The notes below the pieces were generated by a model that searched no databases, was not told where the DNA came from, and saw only the letters and a program-made list of their open reading frames with translations. Shown here one piece after another: positions 18,565 to 30,928 of a DNA stretch of 64,000 nt. Position 1 is the stretch's first letter, and each line of letters starts with the position of its first letter. Origin of the DNA: Chaetoceros tenuissimus (lineage: Eukaryota; Bacillariophyta; Thalassiosirophyceae; Chaetocerotales; Chaetocerotaceae); contig BLLK01000029.1 of the NCBI GenBank assembly GCA_021927905.1, positions 558,001 to 622,000 of the forward strand, in the 5' to 3' direction. Both the position numbers and the translations under genes were made by a program.

Positions 18565-20640
18565 CTACATCCTTCCCTCCCATGGAAAAACGAACTTAAA
18601 ACTATTCTCATCTTCTTCATTATTATTTGACCATCCTCGATATGATTGTCCAGTTCTGTACCACTTTTTTTGTCCATCCTTTACATAGAATGAAAATTTA
18701 TCCTTTGAAACAAATGGTAATTTCTCGTTCCCTGCTTTGTTGCTTTTCTTTGCGATGGAAATTACTGCTTGCTCTCCTCGCCCTCGAGCGCGTGTATCTT
18801 TAATCACATCTTTCAGCAAGTTTACGGAATTTGCAATCCAGTTTGGGAATATAATACCGGATGCTATAGCTATGAAACCCAAGAGGTATGGTGCAACAGC
18901 AAAGCATGCTCCCAGAAAATTTACAAGAACTAATGCTGCTAAGCTAGCACCCACTCTTTGCGAAACAGTTTCCAAATTCAGCTCGTTCACATTCATTTTG
19001 ATTCCATTTATGATCTCGTTCAGTTCATCACTACGACCCCCTCTAATTGCAACCCAAACAGCATGGAGGGCTCTCTTGCACCAATCTACAGTGTCAAAAA
19101 AGACTTGAACAATTCTATATTTTGATGTCTTTTTCTTTTTCCCCTTTTTCATTTGCTTTTTAAAACTCGATTCCTCGACCATCCATACTGTACGTAAGCC
19201 AGCCAATACCTTTCTCCCAACTTCATTTTCTTTTTCCCATTGGTCAAAGTTTTCTTTTCCTTCTATGAATCTCGCATTCCAAGCATCCATCTTGGATTGT
19301 ATCCCAAACCTCTTATCTAGAACAGCATAAGTTTTATAATATTCATAGGAAAGTTGCCCAGTGCGATAGAGAAACCAGAATCCCATGAATAAATCATAGA
19401 CTTTCAGGTAAGCGGTTGCTATTTGTCTTCCACTTTTCAATGTGAGTTCACCATATAATCCTCCAGGGATACGGTTGATTGGTGCTGGGATCACGGTTCC
19501 ATCTGGTGCTACACTCGGCATTTGTGGCGGCAATGTTGCAACAATAGCGGCCTTCTCTGCCAAATCGCCGCCGTAGAGACCACCGGCTACTGCACCGAGT
19601 AACCATAAATTTGGCTGTATTGTGGCTGCTAGTAATAGACCAAAGAACCCATTTGAAATCATTGAACCAATCTTGATATGCTTGTTAGATACAACTGACG
19701 GTTGAGGTAATGCTACACCTGATGCCGTTTTCTTTGTGTTTGATGTCACATTCTGTTCTTGTTTCATGGGATTGTTCACTATGGCATTAATTTCCTCTCT
19801 TCGAACATACCCGTTCTGAGTAAGAATTAACTGTAAGTCCGCATATGTCAAAGGAGTGTTTGGATCTACTGTAATTTGAGATGTGATGTTTGCTTCGTTT
19901 GTCATTGTTCTTGCAGATGTTTTGCTAGGTTTTCCCGTGTCACTTTTATCTTGGCCATCAAGAAATCGAAAATTACTTGATATTGAGGATGTCAAATCTT
20001 GTGTATCATCTTTCAAGTTATTCGTCACTCTCTTTTTTGGAGCTTTGTACTTTGGTAGATTCTGTTTGTCATCAAAGAAGTGAAAAGATTGAGAAATAGT
20101 TTCTGCCAATAGATTTGATCCTCCCTTCTTCTTTGGTGGAGCTGGGGGTGGTTGTGTACTATTCATTTCCGAGGAAGTCACGTTACGAGATGAATCTGCA
20201 AGAGTTGCATTGTTTTGTGTAATGATTGTTGTGTTTTGATTTTGTTCGTCTTTCAAAGACTGAGAATGGTTCTTAGTTGAAGTTTGAGTCTCGTTTTTCG
20301 TCTTGATTTCTTCTTTCTCTGATGAGTTAATTGTGGCATTGCTCCTACTTGCTGTTTTGTTCTTGGTTGAGTTGACCTTTTTCCTGAATGGTCTTAGACC
20401 TAGTAGGAAACTGCTTGATTTGCTTTCTGAGCTATGACGATTTCTAAAGGATACGATTGTCCTAGATGATGAGTAACTCCTGCTAAAACCATGATTCAAA
20501 AGATGGCTACTTCTAGATGAAAGGAATGAGCTAGTTGAAAATGATTGACAAAGTGGTAAACTAAATATAGTAACTATTTGCAGTGTCCATGATGATGTGA
20601 TGACAAAAAGAGATACTAGGGTATGTCTGCTTTTGAACAT
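18565..20640 (-). CDS. Unknown membrane protein with possible plastid presequence
   Basis: 691 aa, ATG at 20640, single exon. It begins with a hydrophobic signal-like segment (LVSLFVITSSWTLQIVTIFSLPLC) followed by QSFSTSSF and a Ser/Arg-rich stretch, compatible with a plastid bipartite presequence. Residues ~90-170 are low-complexity Asn/Ser/Thr with many N-x-S/T. The rest has hydrophobic segments around 325-355 (NGFFGLLLAATIQPNLWLLGAVAGGLYGG), ~410-430 and ~570-610, separated by charged helical regions. I recognise no domain; the Gly-rich segment near 350 recalls small transmembrane hairpins only loosely. Probably an integral membrane protein of plastid or endomembrane, function unknown. Confidence 0.6.
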   Translation of the reverse strand: MFKSRHTLVSLFVITSSWTLQIVTIFSLPLCQSFSTSSFLSSRSSHLLNHGFSRSYSSSRTIVSFRNRHSSESKSSSFLLGLRPFRKKVNSTKNKTASRSNATINSSEKEEIKTKNETQTSTKNHSQSLKDEQNQNTTIITQNNATLADSSRNVTSSEMNSTQPPPAPPKKKGGSNLLAETISQSFHFFDDKQNLPKYKAPKKRVTNNLKDDTQDLTSSISSNFRFLDGQDKSDTGKPSKTSARTMTNEANITSQITVDPNTPLTYADLQLILTQNGYVRREEINAIVNNPMKQEQNVTSNTKKTASGVALPQPSVVSNKHIKIGSMISNGFFGLLLAATIQPNLWLLGAVAGGLYGGDLAEKAAIVATLPPQMPSVAPDGTVIPAPINRIPGGLYGELTLKSGRQIATAYLKVYDLFMGFWFLYRTGQLSYEYYKTYAVLDKRFGIQSKMDAWNARFIEGKENFDQWEKENEVGRKVLAGLRTVWMVEESSFKKQMKKGKKKKTSKYRIVQVFFDTVDWCKRALHAVWVAIRGGRSDELNEIINGIKMNVNELNLETVSQRVGASLAALVLVNFLGACFAVAPYLLGFIAIASGIIFPNWIANSVNLLKDVIKDTRARGRGEQAVISIAKKSNKAGNEKLPFVSKDKFSFYVKDGQKKWYRTGQSYRGWSNNNEEDENSFKFVFPWEGRM

Positions 20641-21728
20641 GGTGAAGCGAGTTCCTATAGCCTTGAATTTTCCAAGTTTTGGTCAGATATGAGTTGGAGA
20701 TGAAATAAAGCTGTAATAATACGTATACCAATGGAAGAGAAGTTTGTTTTGTTCTTTGTTGCTTTGCTGTGTGTGATGTGATAGATCCATGAAGAGCAAT
20801 AGCATAGTAGTGTAGAGATGATAAAGGAATGCGCTGCCCGGCTGAAATTGAATTGAGAAGAAAACATCTATCTGGAGATAGTATGGTACATACGTACTTA
20901 GCGACAGAGTTGACACTTGACTACTTCTACTATCCGGGTCTTCTTATCCTTGGCCAAATGGGAGCATTGGGAAAAATGGAATAAGTTGGTTGCGGTGCAA
21001 AGTGGGGCCGCGCCTTTCACCCCTTTGATTGGCAAGCCAAAAAAACTGTTGTAGTGAGTACGTAGATGCTTCCAAGAAGCCGGTCGTGTCTCCCGCAGCT
21101 ACGCTGCTCACACGTCGAGGTTACTGCGTTCCGTACAATACCTTCGATAGCATGTATTTTCAATCCCATTGATTCAAACCTTAAATGTGACAGAAAGCGA
21201 GGAATTGACCTGTCAATATGCATAATTTCGCTTGAATTTGTTTTAAATAGTTTCTGCGACTAGTCTGCAAAAAACGATAAATGTGTTTGTGCTCTTATAT
21301 CTCCACACACAAGAGCACAATTCCAAAAGCCTATATTGTCCCAAGTTAATATAGATATGAAGATTTGTATTTTAAACTATCAATACAGCATATTCTGAAA
21401 TGGAGTTGATATTAGGTTTGGAAATTTCGTTTCTGCGACAAAATTCAAAAAAAAAATGTAGGTCTCCAATAGGGCATTACTGGCTCTTTAACGTATATGA
21501 CGCGGAGGAGGAATATCGGGGCGCTGCCCCAAAAATACGGATGCACGAAAAGATGATCTTAAATAATATTCAATTTTGAAGTTACTCTATCTATGAAAGT
21601 ACTGCATATACGTAAAATTATGGAACGACTAAAGAGGCATCGAAACACAAAGCTTGTAGGGTCGAAAGGTAGCGGATATATGCAGAATTTCCATGGAATG
21701 CTCACACTTTCATGAACATTGGTAATTT
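20641..21728. other. 1.1-kb intergenic region
   Basis: No supported gene. Short frames on both strands (e.g. 21017-21223) lack any domain signal. A compact GC hairpin GGGGC-GCT-GCCCC lies near 21518-21530 in otherwise AT-rich DNA, and a TACGTACTT motif near 20893. The gene-proximal ~350 bp presumably hold the promoter of the minus-strand gene ending at 18565. Confidence 0.5.
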
Positions 21729-24704
21729 TTACAACAAGTTCTGGCTTGTAATACGTGCACGCTCGCCGTCTTCTCTGTCTTGGACAGATGAGCCGATGGA
21801 AGTGTCAATTCCAAAGGAATTTGCCACTCGTTCCAATTCTACACAAACACGATTCGGGAAGTGATCAAATCCCATTGTCGGAGAGACTACTATTTCATTG
21901 AAATCTGCATTATTGCTCCAAACGGGTGTGTATTGATTTCCCGCATTACTGGTACAACACGTCATACACTTGGTGATATGATTCTTTATTGATGATTCTT
22001 CTCCTGTCTTTACTAGATGAATGATTTTTCCAGGTGGGTATAGCTTCATAATTTCGCCTCTCATCTCTCTTCTTCTTCTCTGAATTTCCTGAAACTTTTC
22101 CATTTGTCTTTGAAAGTCTGTTTCTGTAGGTACCTCATTCTTGGGGTGAAGGATTGAGGCATTCTCTTCTGCAATTTTTTCTGGGTCGTCATCTTCTTTG
22201 GATGCTTTACAAACTCCATTGCAGACAAAGGTTTGAGCTACTTTCATCTTTGGGACTTTGATTCTTCCAATTAGATCCAGCACTTCATTCCTAAGAACGT
22301 GCATAGTTGAAACAGATAACCTTGGAACAAGATCAGAATCCAGGACAAAGCTAGTAACAAATTCATTACACTCAGTAGCTAATCTCCAACTGAGAAAACC
22401 ACCTGGTGGACTTATGGCGATGACCCTAAGATCTGGGTACCTCTGTCTGAAAATGTATCCAAGAAGAGTTGCGCAACCAGCTCCAAGGCTGTGACCGGTA
22501 AAGCGAAGTTTATAATGTGCATACTTTGCTCCAACGCCTGACATTAATGTGTCGAGAAGATTGTGTCTATCGATAAGAAATAATGTTAGAAATAAACTGG
22601 AAACGTTATGATTGTGATAAAAAAGCATACTCTCATACCTTTGTAAATCGCGCATAATATTTTTGACGCAAGCCACTACTCCGGAATGACAATATTGATC
22701 AGATGCATCGAAACCAAATTCGTCACCTAAATTCGCTAGAGGTTCAGGATCAACCAATACATCTACAACACAATCTTCAAGCTACGAAATATATGTGAGT
22801 GGGCTGACCAAAATATTGAAGAATTGTATCGATCCAAAACTTACACTGAGAGTACCACGAATGGATACAACGACACTTTGCCATTTATGATCTATAACTA
22901 TGCAATACGGCATTTCATTGTATCTATTGGAGAAATTTGCATATACAAGATCGCTTTTATCCAATCCAGAATGTGCTAGTAGGGCATTTTTGTGTATATG
23001 TAGCCAGTTATCTCCATTTGTGCTGGAGTCAAATGTATTGCAACAACTGGTGTCTCCTCGCTGGACATCAAAATCATTAATGTTTGAAGCATCATTTGCG
23101 CTTTGACAGCAATCCTTTACACGAGATCCCAGCAAATATGGGATACTAGAAAATGGATGCATATAAAAGTACAATAGCCACGTGTATATTGATAATGCGT
23201 GTCGAGCAAATCGTGCACCTTCAGCAATTATGTTTCTATCAATCTCATTATCACGATCAAACACTTTTCTTTCCTGGGCCTCGTACCAATGTCTACTATC
23301 ATTGACACTCCTAGATGATTTCTTCCTCAGCATCAAGGCTGAAGTATTTTTTGGACTAATACCATTGTAGTCGTAATTGCTCTGATTACCATTTGGCAGC
23401 AAAATTGTTCTTGAATAAGGCATGGGGTGCAGCACTGAGGTTAACATATCATCCATTGGATGACTCATGGTATAATTGAAGTCATCTTGTACTCTTTCTG
23501 TAAATAACGAAGAGGAATGTTGCGAATGGTTGAAATCGTCATCAAGAGCAGAAGTAATCTTTCTTTCATCGTGGTTCAAAGAAAAATTATGCATATCTGA
23601 CCCAACTGTTGACGAACTAGAAGTCCTAAGCAGATCTCCGATATCTCTTCCTTGCTTCATTTCTTCATCTATTTTTTGTCTTGCTTCTAGAACGCGTTGT
23701 CTTTGAACTCTCTGGAGCATAAAGAAGCCAGCAGCCAGATCAGATGGTACCAAGTCAAGGACTCCTCCATCTTCAAAATAGTCAGCTAGTGCGCGAGAAA
23801 TCTGACCATAGTCGCCAACAACTCCATCCACTAGCTCACGTCCTCCAAACAAATAGCATGTCGAAAACGCAGCACATTTACAAAAATTTCGACACCGATT
23901 AGACCACATCTCTTCAGCAAGTTCATGATGATGAGCATTGTACCTAGAACCCATCAGTGCATGTTCGTGCACAGATGTATCTAGGTCTGGACCATTCATA
24001 TCGTAGTAATTCTGAGTAATAAATGCAAATGCCTTTTCTTTACGCAGGAATGATCCCAAAGCAATGGCTGAAACAATCCCCTCTAGTAATTGTGAGAGAA
24101 AGAGAAGAATAAAAACAATAAGCCACAGAGTGATACCAAAAAGTAGATAATCATTGTCTGTATAATAGTCCTTTTGCTCCTCAATTGATTCACGACATGT
24201 GGAATAATCATTCATGTACTTGAGTGACATTGCTGCGAAAACGCAGACGAGCACGTTTCCCACTATACTGAGCCAAATCCACTTCTTTTCTATTACTTTT
24301 CCCAAGGAAAGTCTTGAATGCGGTTGAGTTGGAGTTCCTAAACCTGAAATTTTGTATATGATCAGCTCAAAAACTAGCGAGATTGTTATATGGAACAATG
24401 TGCTCGCTTGATATACAGATTGTAACAATGGAAAATAATGTGCTCCAGAGCTGCATTCATTTGGATAAATGGAACCTCCGAAAAGATATGAAAAGTAAGG
24501 TATCGTTGGTGAATCCGGTTGATTATGTTGGTTCTCAAGAGCATGTTTCACGAAAAATCGAGTTTCATAGTAGTTGTGTACTACTAAAGGAATGAGCAAG
24601 AGAACACATTGGAAAACTCTAAACGATGAGTTCATCCATACAGTCGGCTGCAAATCATCTCCTGCAAATATTGTACGGCGATTGAAAACATGAAGAGAGG
24701 GCAT
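21729..24704 (-). CDS. sn1-specific diacylglycerol lipase (DAGL-type, class 3 lipase)
   Basis: Three exons on the minus strand: 24704-22845, 22781-22639, 22566-21729; introns of 63 and 72 nt; 946 aa. Four hydrophobic segments lie in the first ~250 residues, then a long Ser-rich region, then the lipase domain. Catalytic Ser is in GHSLGAG (exon 3), the Asp in LDSDLVPRLS, and the His most likely in FDHFPNRV. VVVSIRGTLS before the first intron is the oxyanion-side strand of class 3 lipases. DAGLs release 2-monoacylglycerol from diacylglycerol in membranes and so link phospholipid signalling and lipid remodelling. Four N-terminal helices plus this domain match DAGL rather than soluble fungal-type lipases. 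Confidence 0.88.
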
Positions 24705-25277
24705 AATGCAAGTCTATAGATAGATGTTCAGGATACAAAGTTAAATGAGATCATTTGCCATTCATCTCATTCAATATATTTTTGCATTCAAAAGTTTAAA
24801 AATTGCTGTCAGTATGTAAGTACGTACGTACTTATTACTCGTAAGTACTTAGACCTACGGTTCTGAAATGGAGATCAAAACCTATTCTGATTACCATGAA
24901 TAAAGTAGAAAAAGATATGGAAAGAATCGAATTGAGGAGGAAAAAAGAACGTACGGTTTGGTAGGAAGAGAGAGAGGTAGTCCTCCATTGGTAGAAGATC
25001 ATTGGAATTTATTCTAATTGAATTCGAAACTTGATTTAATAATTTGAAACATTCAATTTGTCAACTTGGTTTGAGTAAGCTTCTAAAATAGGCCATCCTA
25101 AAGAAGGAGATACAGAGGTTGAACATTCTGGAATTCTGTTGATACCCGTTCTTCTGCAATTCGAAATTGAAGTAAGCTCAATTAGATTTTGCAAGTGTCC
25201 TTCTATTACTCGGTCTGCATTGCTCCTTCCTTCTAGTAGAAGAGAGGACTGTTGAGAATTGAGAATTGAGAATCATT
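24705..25277. promoter_or_regulatory. Divergent promoter region with 16-nt ACGT palindrome
   Basis: 573 bp between DAGL (minus) and the Na+/H+ exchanger (plus). It contains the perfect palindrome AAGTACGTACGTACTT at 24818-24833, found identically at 33208-33223. No open frame of note. Confidence 0.5.
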
Positions 25278-28200
25278 ATGACGGAGAAAGCTCATGTAGA
25301 AATTGTAATCCTAGCTCCTTTCTTTATCTTGGCGTTGGGTGCTCTTATTCGACAAACTACTAAAGCTTTACCGATCCCTTACACTCTAACATTACTACTT
25401 ATTGGAACATTGTTTGGGTTTCTACTCAGAATAGAGACTTGGAATGATGCTTTGAGAGAATCGATAAATATGCTGGGCAATTTTGATCCACACTTGCTGT
25501 TGCACGTTTTCTTACCTCCTTTGGTTTTTGAGTCTGCAGCATCAATTGAGTGGCATCTTTTCTCACAAGCTAAAGTTTACATATGCTGCTTAGCTGGCCC
25601 CGGACTTCTTCTTTCATCTAGTCTTACTGGATTTGTTTTGTATTGGTTACTAAACGAAACGAGTAGATTTCAAGATGAGCTGGTTGCATCGGATTGTTCA
25701 CAAAACTCTTGGTCATATGGCGCTGCCTTGTTGCTCGGCTGTATCATGTCAGCTACAGATCCAGTAGCAGTGGTTTCGCTGCTGAAAGAACTTGGTTGTA
25801 AAGCATCTCTTGCCGTAAATATTGAAGGGGAAAGTCTTTTAAACGATGGTACTGCACTAGTAATGTATACTATTCTTGTAAAAATTGTTGAGGGTGATGA
25901 TTCGCAAAGTATAGGAGACTATCTTGTCACTTTCTTGAAAATGAGTGTTGGTGGTGCAATCTTTGGAGTAAGCTTTGGTTTTATAATTGTACAGTGGCTT
26001 CGTTTGGTGTTCAATGACTCATTGACAGAGATTACAATAACTCTTTCTGGAGCTTATTTATGCTTCTTTATTGCCGAGTACTTCCTCCATATATCTGGAG
26101 TACTTGCAGTGGTCTGTCTTGGACTCTACTTTGGACAAGTAGGTTCTACCTCGATTAGCCCCGAAGTATTTCATTTTCTCGAAGAGTTTTGGCAATGTCT
26201 TGGATACATTGGAAATACTCTTATCTTTGTCGTGGCGGGTATTGTCATTGGATATAAACTTCCCATGTTTCCTTTGGCTGAATTTGGAAATATGATGATA
26301 ATCTACCTAGTTTCACTTGTGATTCGAGCGTTAGTTATTTTCTCGGTGTATCTTGTTCTCAAGTGGCTAGGTTACAAACTTGAATTCAAAGATCAGATTG
26401 TAGCAGTTTGGGCTGGACTCAGAGGAGCAGTAGGCCTGAGTTTAGCCATGCTGGTTTTCAATACTTCAATTTGTGAACCGGTTAGAGAAGTTGTTATGTT
26501 TTACACCAGTGGTATGGTGGTGATGACCATTTTTCTAAATGCAGTGACCATGCCACAACTTATTTCCTTCCTAGAATTAGATTCAATTAGTCCTTCGAAA
26601 CAGCTTGTGTTTGATCAAGCCATGGCTACACTTTACAAATGTGGTCAGAAACAGGAGGCTATGCTCAAAGCTGATCATCTTTTCGATAGTACGATTTGGG
26701 ACGAAGCTCGAAAGTATTACTTCGACGTGGATCATGAAAATGTTAACGCTAATGGGAATTTGCCGGGTACCGATAATCATCGAAAACTAGGACGAGAAGA
26801 AATATGTAGAAGAGTGTTGATGATTACGAAACGAAGCTATTGGAAGCAATTTCAGGTAAGATGCTGAATTCGTTCAACTTACAGCCCTATGATTTCTTCC
26901 GTTGAACCGATACTTACATTTTCACACTAGAATGGACTTCTTTCGCATGAATCAGTCAGATACCTCATTCATCATACTGACTCTGCGATGGACAACAATT
27001 ATAGTCTTGACGAATGGAAGACCTATGAGAAATTGATTAGACTAGGCTCAACTTTGGACAAGGGGACTGATCGCCTTGTTGCATCTGCTTCTTCATCTGA
27101 AACAGATAAGCAAAAGGTTAGGATCCTTAATTTGCTTGATTCCATTCCTGTTCTGATCATAGTGTTGCTACTTGTGTCCTCTTCATGCATATTACCCTTC
27201 ACCCTGGATCCAGAATCTGTTGCATTTTACATTATTGAGAACACAACAACAATTATTTTCGCGTTAGAATTGGCTCTGAGATTCTACTGTTTAATAGGCA
27301 TGGACTGGAATCCGTTTGCTGTTGACCCTTATATTGCTATCGATGTGATAACCGTAATGTTGGACCTTCTATTGTTGAGTGCTACAGATCTTCTTGGTAA
27401 CTTCTCAGACTTTTCAAAATCATTACGAACTCTTCGTTTTCTGCGTCTCTTTCGTCTTCTTCGTCTTGCCAGAGTGGCACAGAAATTTACAAAAGCAAAA
27501 ACTGCAGCTTTGAATGAGCCAAATACACTCTTGGGTACAGAAGGTTGGAAGCAATGGTATCAGCGCCGCGTGCTCTTTTCCCAAATGAAGAACGGTTACG
27601 AAATTGCATCAGGATTCAAAGTAGCAAGAGAAGAGGCTCTTTCAGCAATTAAAAATATTGAACATCAAAACGAAGATGAAGATATTTCACTGACCATTCT
27701 TTCACTTCAGCGTGATCTGAAAGACGTTCATGCATCCCTCCTTGATGTTCAACGATTATATCATGAGATAGCGGCAAGCATTACAACAACTCTTGCTTCC
27801 CGTATTGTTTTGAATACACAAAGAAATACAATCTCAGATTTGCAAATGGAAGGTCTTCTAGATTCTCAGGAATCAAGTCAGCTGAAAGGGTATGTAGAAT
27901 ACCAAATGAAAAGACTGACATATCACCCTCCAATCATCAGTATGCCAAACAAAATTGGTAAGAAGATATTCCAATACTTTTTGCATTGCATATTTGTAGG
28001 ATATTCTACTCACAAGAAATTTAGACATACTGAAATCAATACCATGGATGGATATGATCCCAAAGCCCGAACTTTTGGCAATTGCTTCTTCTTTTGAGGA
28101 TGCTGTTTTTAATCGGGGAGATGTACTGGTCAAACAGAATGAAAGATCTGACAACGTGTTTGTTTTAGCGAGAGGAACTGTTACAGTAAATTACATTGAT

Positions 28201-28944
28201 GAGGATGAAGACGAGGTGCAAATTGATGAGCTTGGTATGGGCTCCGTGTTTGGAGAAATTAGTTGGGCACTTAATGTAAAAAGAGGAGCAACTATCAAAG
28301 CGACTTCTCCAGGGCTCCTTTTCACCATTGAAGGGTCCAAACTACGAGAGATAGCAAGATCAAACAGCAAGCTAGAATCGAATCTATGGGAAGTATGTGG
28401 ACGTAGACTATCAGAGAATATTTTGTCAACTAATGGGTACAAATCCAGGGATCAGCTTCGCAGTATGGTGAATGATATGACTTTATACTCAGTTGATCCA
28501 CTCAACAAGAAGATGCAATTCTACGACTGTGGGAAGATTATACTTTTACGTGGAACAGCAATCATCGATGAGGGAGAAAATGCTGTCCTGATTGAGGCTC
28601 CAAATTTGTTATCAGCAAGTTCAAATGGAGACCTGACTTTTGATGTGACCTTCAGTACAGACGCAAAGTTTATGTGTAACAAGTATGTTTTTGAAGGATA
28701 TAAGGGTAACAATGAACGAAAGTTATCTGCTCTCGCCGAACTGGAATTAAAGGGATTGTCAACTTTACCTATGGTAGACAGCTTTACAAAGATTACCCCA
28801 CCTATTCCTACAACTCCTGAGATCATGAAAGCTAGTAGAGGATCTGAATCTACAATTGTGAAGCAAGGGAATGAAAGTGATGATACAATGAAAAGTCAGG
28901 GATATAAATTACGGCGATCGACCATCACAAATTATACAAAGTAG
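25278..28944 (+). CDS. SLC9C-type Na+/H+ exchanger with voltage sensor and cNMP-binding domain
   Basis: Three exons: 25278-26855, 26931-27957, 28025-28944; 1174 aa. ATG 25278 is the first true start (the frame opens on TTG at 25266). The N-terminal ~440 residues form an NHE antiporter domain with EGESLLNDGTALVMY and WAGLRGAVGLSLA, the usual cation-exchange motifs. A four-helix voltage-sensor-like domain follows, with S4 bearing regularly spaced Arg (LRTLRFLRLFRLLRLARVAQKF). After a coiled linker, exon 3 encodes a cyclic-nucleotide-binding fold (FEDAVFNRGDVLVKQNERSDNVFVL, then GSVFGEIS). This three-part order is that of sperm NHE (SLC9C1), where voltage and cAMP gate pH regulation. Probably plasma membrane. 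Confidence 0.9.
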
Positions 28945-30360
28945 CTGGAAAGCTTGCAGCAATATTCTTTGATTTGAAGTTATTACCGCTTGTCTCTTGA
29001 CAACACTGGGTGAGACTATCATGAGCAAAGTCAAAGAAACGACACCTTTACAGGTTGATGTATTCACTGGTTCAAGACATCACGGCCTACGAACTCCTAC
29101 TCTTTTTCTTCCAAGAAAATAAAAATAGAGTCTTGAATAGCGCATCTCAGACAATCCTTTTACATTTTGCTCTTTCTTTTAGCTCTTGGAGCATTTTACT
29201 TTATCACTACTCTTTACTCATCTTGAGCACACGAGCCTTTGATTTCTTGACCCTCAATACTTCGTTACCAATCTTTGGTGATTTGGAATGTCAGCAATAA
29301 TCTTATCTATCTTCACCAGCTTTCTAGATCCTTTCAATGATAAAGTGATCTTGTTTGAATAAGGATAAGGGGTAGCGAGATGTAGTGAAGTAGCTTCGTA
29401 TTGTCGTCTAAATACTCACCTTTGCATTGGATGATATACGATAGGTAGATACAAATTACTACAGAATGATACTAGCCTTAATGGTTTTCTTTTTGTCCTC
29501 AAAAGCTGGGAGGGTTTGCCTGTTGATGACATTGACTCAAAATCGATACTTCCACCCAAATGAAATTGAAACCATTTTTTGGTTCTTCAATCACCATACC
29601 AAAGACATTGCTGGATGTACTTGTACTCGAAGCTACTTGAATTAGGAGTAGGAACCTTCTTCATGATTCAAATATAATCAAAAGGGATCGTGAAATAGTA
29701 CGCGCCGACTTTTTTGTAATAAATACGCACACATGATGTTTCATGTAGCTGCAAAGAGATGGTGAGGGTAAGCCTTTCAAATTTTTCGCAGTTTGATTCA
29801 GTCTCTCCAACGAAAGGAAAAGGCATCACCAGTGAGAGCAACACCATAAGTTTTATGATAACCGAAGAAACATAACATAAAAGTTGAACGATGGAAAAAT
29901 TGCGCTCCTTTTTAATAAAACTCTTTTTCATACTTGGGATTTATAGCAAAATAACTTTCAATTCTCGAGTTGATTCCTTCTGAGGCTGACAACAAGCATC
30001 CACTGAAATATTAAATGTACATGAGCAAGGTACCTTATTATCATCAGTTCAATCACGAGCAGTATTATACATCTATCAACAAAGTTAGCGAGCGACTTAC
30101 CAACATCGTCCATTATCTACAAAGACTAGCCTCAAACACATTCCAGAACTGAAACAGTTGGACGTGCTGTTTATGTGAACGATTTCAGAGAGAAACCATA
30201 ACGCACAAATGAGAGCAAGGGTATTAGTGTCCAGTGAATTTCTTTTTGAGTGGTATCATCATCATCTACTGGAATGAGTCGCACAGCTTGGAGTAATATG
30301 GAAGGCAAGTCCTTCTAAGCAAAGTCAGGAGATTTCGAAATACAAATTTCCAAGAATAGT
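28945..30360. other. 1.4-kb region without a supported gene
   Basis: Short frames on both strands show no domains and no codon pattern that I trust. It separates the exchanger gene from the inverted fragment of itself. I see no transposon ends or repeats here. Confidence 0.5.
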
Positions 30361-30548
30361 TTGCTGTTTGATCGTGCTATCTCTCGTAGTTTGGACCCTT
30401 CAATGGTGAAAAGGAGCCTTGGAGAAGTTGCTTTGATAGTTGCTCCTCTTTTTACATTCAGTGCCCAACTAATTGCTCTAAACACGGAGCCCATACCAAG
30501 CTCATCAATTTGCACCTCATCTTCATCCTCATCAATGTAATTTACTGT
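30361..30548 (-). pseudogene. Inverted 188-bp copy of the exchanger's cNMP-binding exon
   Basis: Reverse complement of 28183-28370 in exon 3 of the SLC9C-type gene, the same length, with 7 mismatches that I counted (about 96% identity) and no gaps. Homology stops sharply at both ends. The frame is still open (QIDELGMGSVFRAISWALNVKRG...), but the piece covers only the middle of the cyclic-nucleotide fold and has no start or splice signals of its own. A Gly-Glu to Arg-Ala change falls in the phosphate-binding GEIS motif. It is therefore a recent, non-functional partial duplicate. Confidence 0.85.
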
Positions 30549-30928
30549 GGCATATTAGACATCCAATGCATCATAGCTTAATTACATCAGTTAGACTTAA
30601 CACAGATAATATTGTATAAATAAGAAGTATGAAAAATCTTGTAACATAGAAATGTATTGGTGTTAAGTGTTATACGAAATATGTTTACCAAACAACTACA
30701 GTCTGCATGAAGTTTTCTTTTTCGATATGTCATCAGAAAGTTTCCACAATAAGGATAGAATACCCACAATCTTATTCCTTTACAATCAGCAACATATGTA
30801 CAACAGATTACAACCATTTTACTGTATACAAAGAGAAAGTTTCGTATACGTCTAGCATGTCAAACAGTTTGACTTTTTCTTCCATGCATTACACAGGTTT
30901 CTTTCTGTGATTTTTAAATAGAACTTAC
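30549..30928. other. Intergenic region downstream of DTW gene
   Basis: 380 bp, AT-rich, only short frames on both strands and no domain. Probably the 3' flank of the DTW gene. Confidence 0.4.

Noticed and set aside
21518-21530. GGGGC-GCT-GCCCC hairpin as a terminator
   Set aside because: Nuclear eukaryotic context and no gene end close by; left as a plain hairpin.
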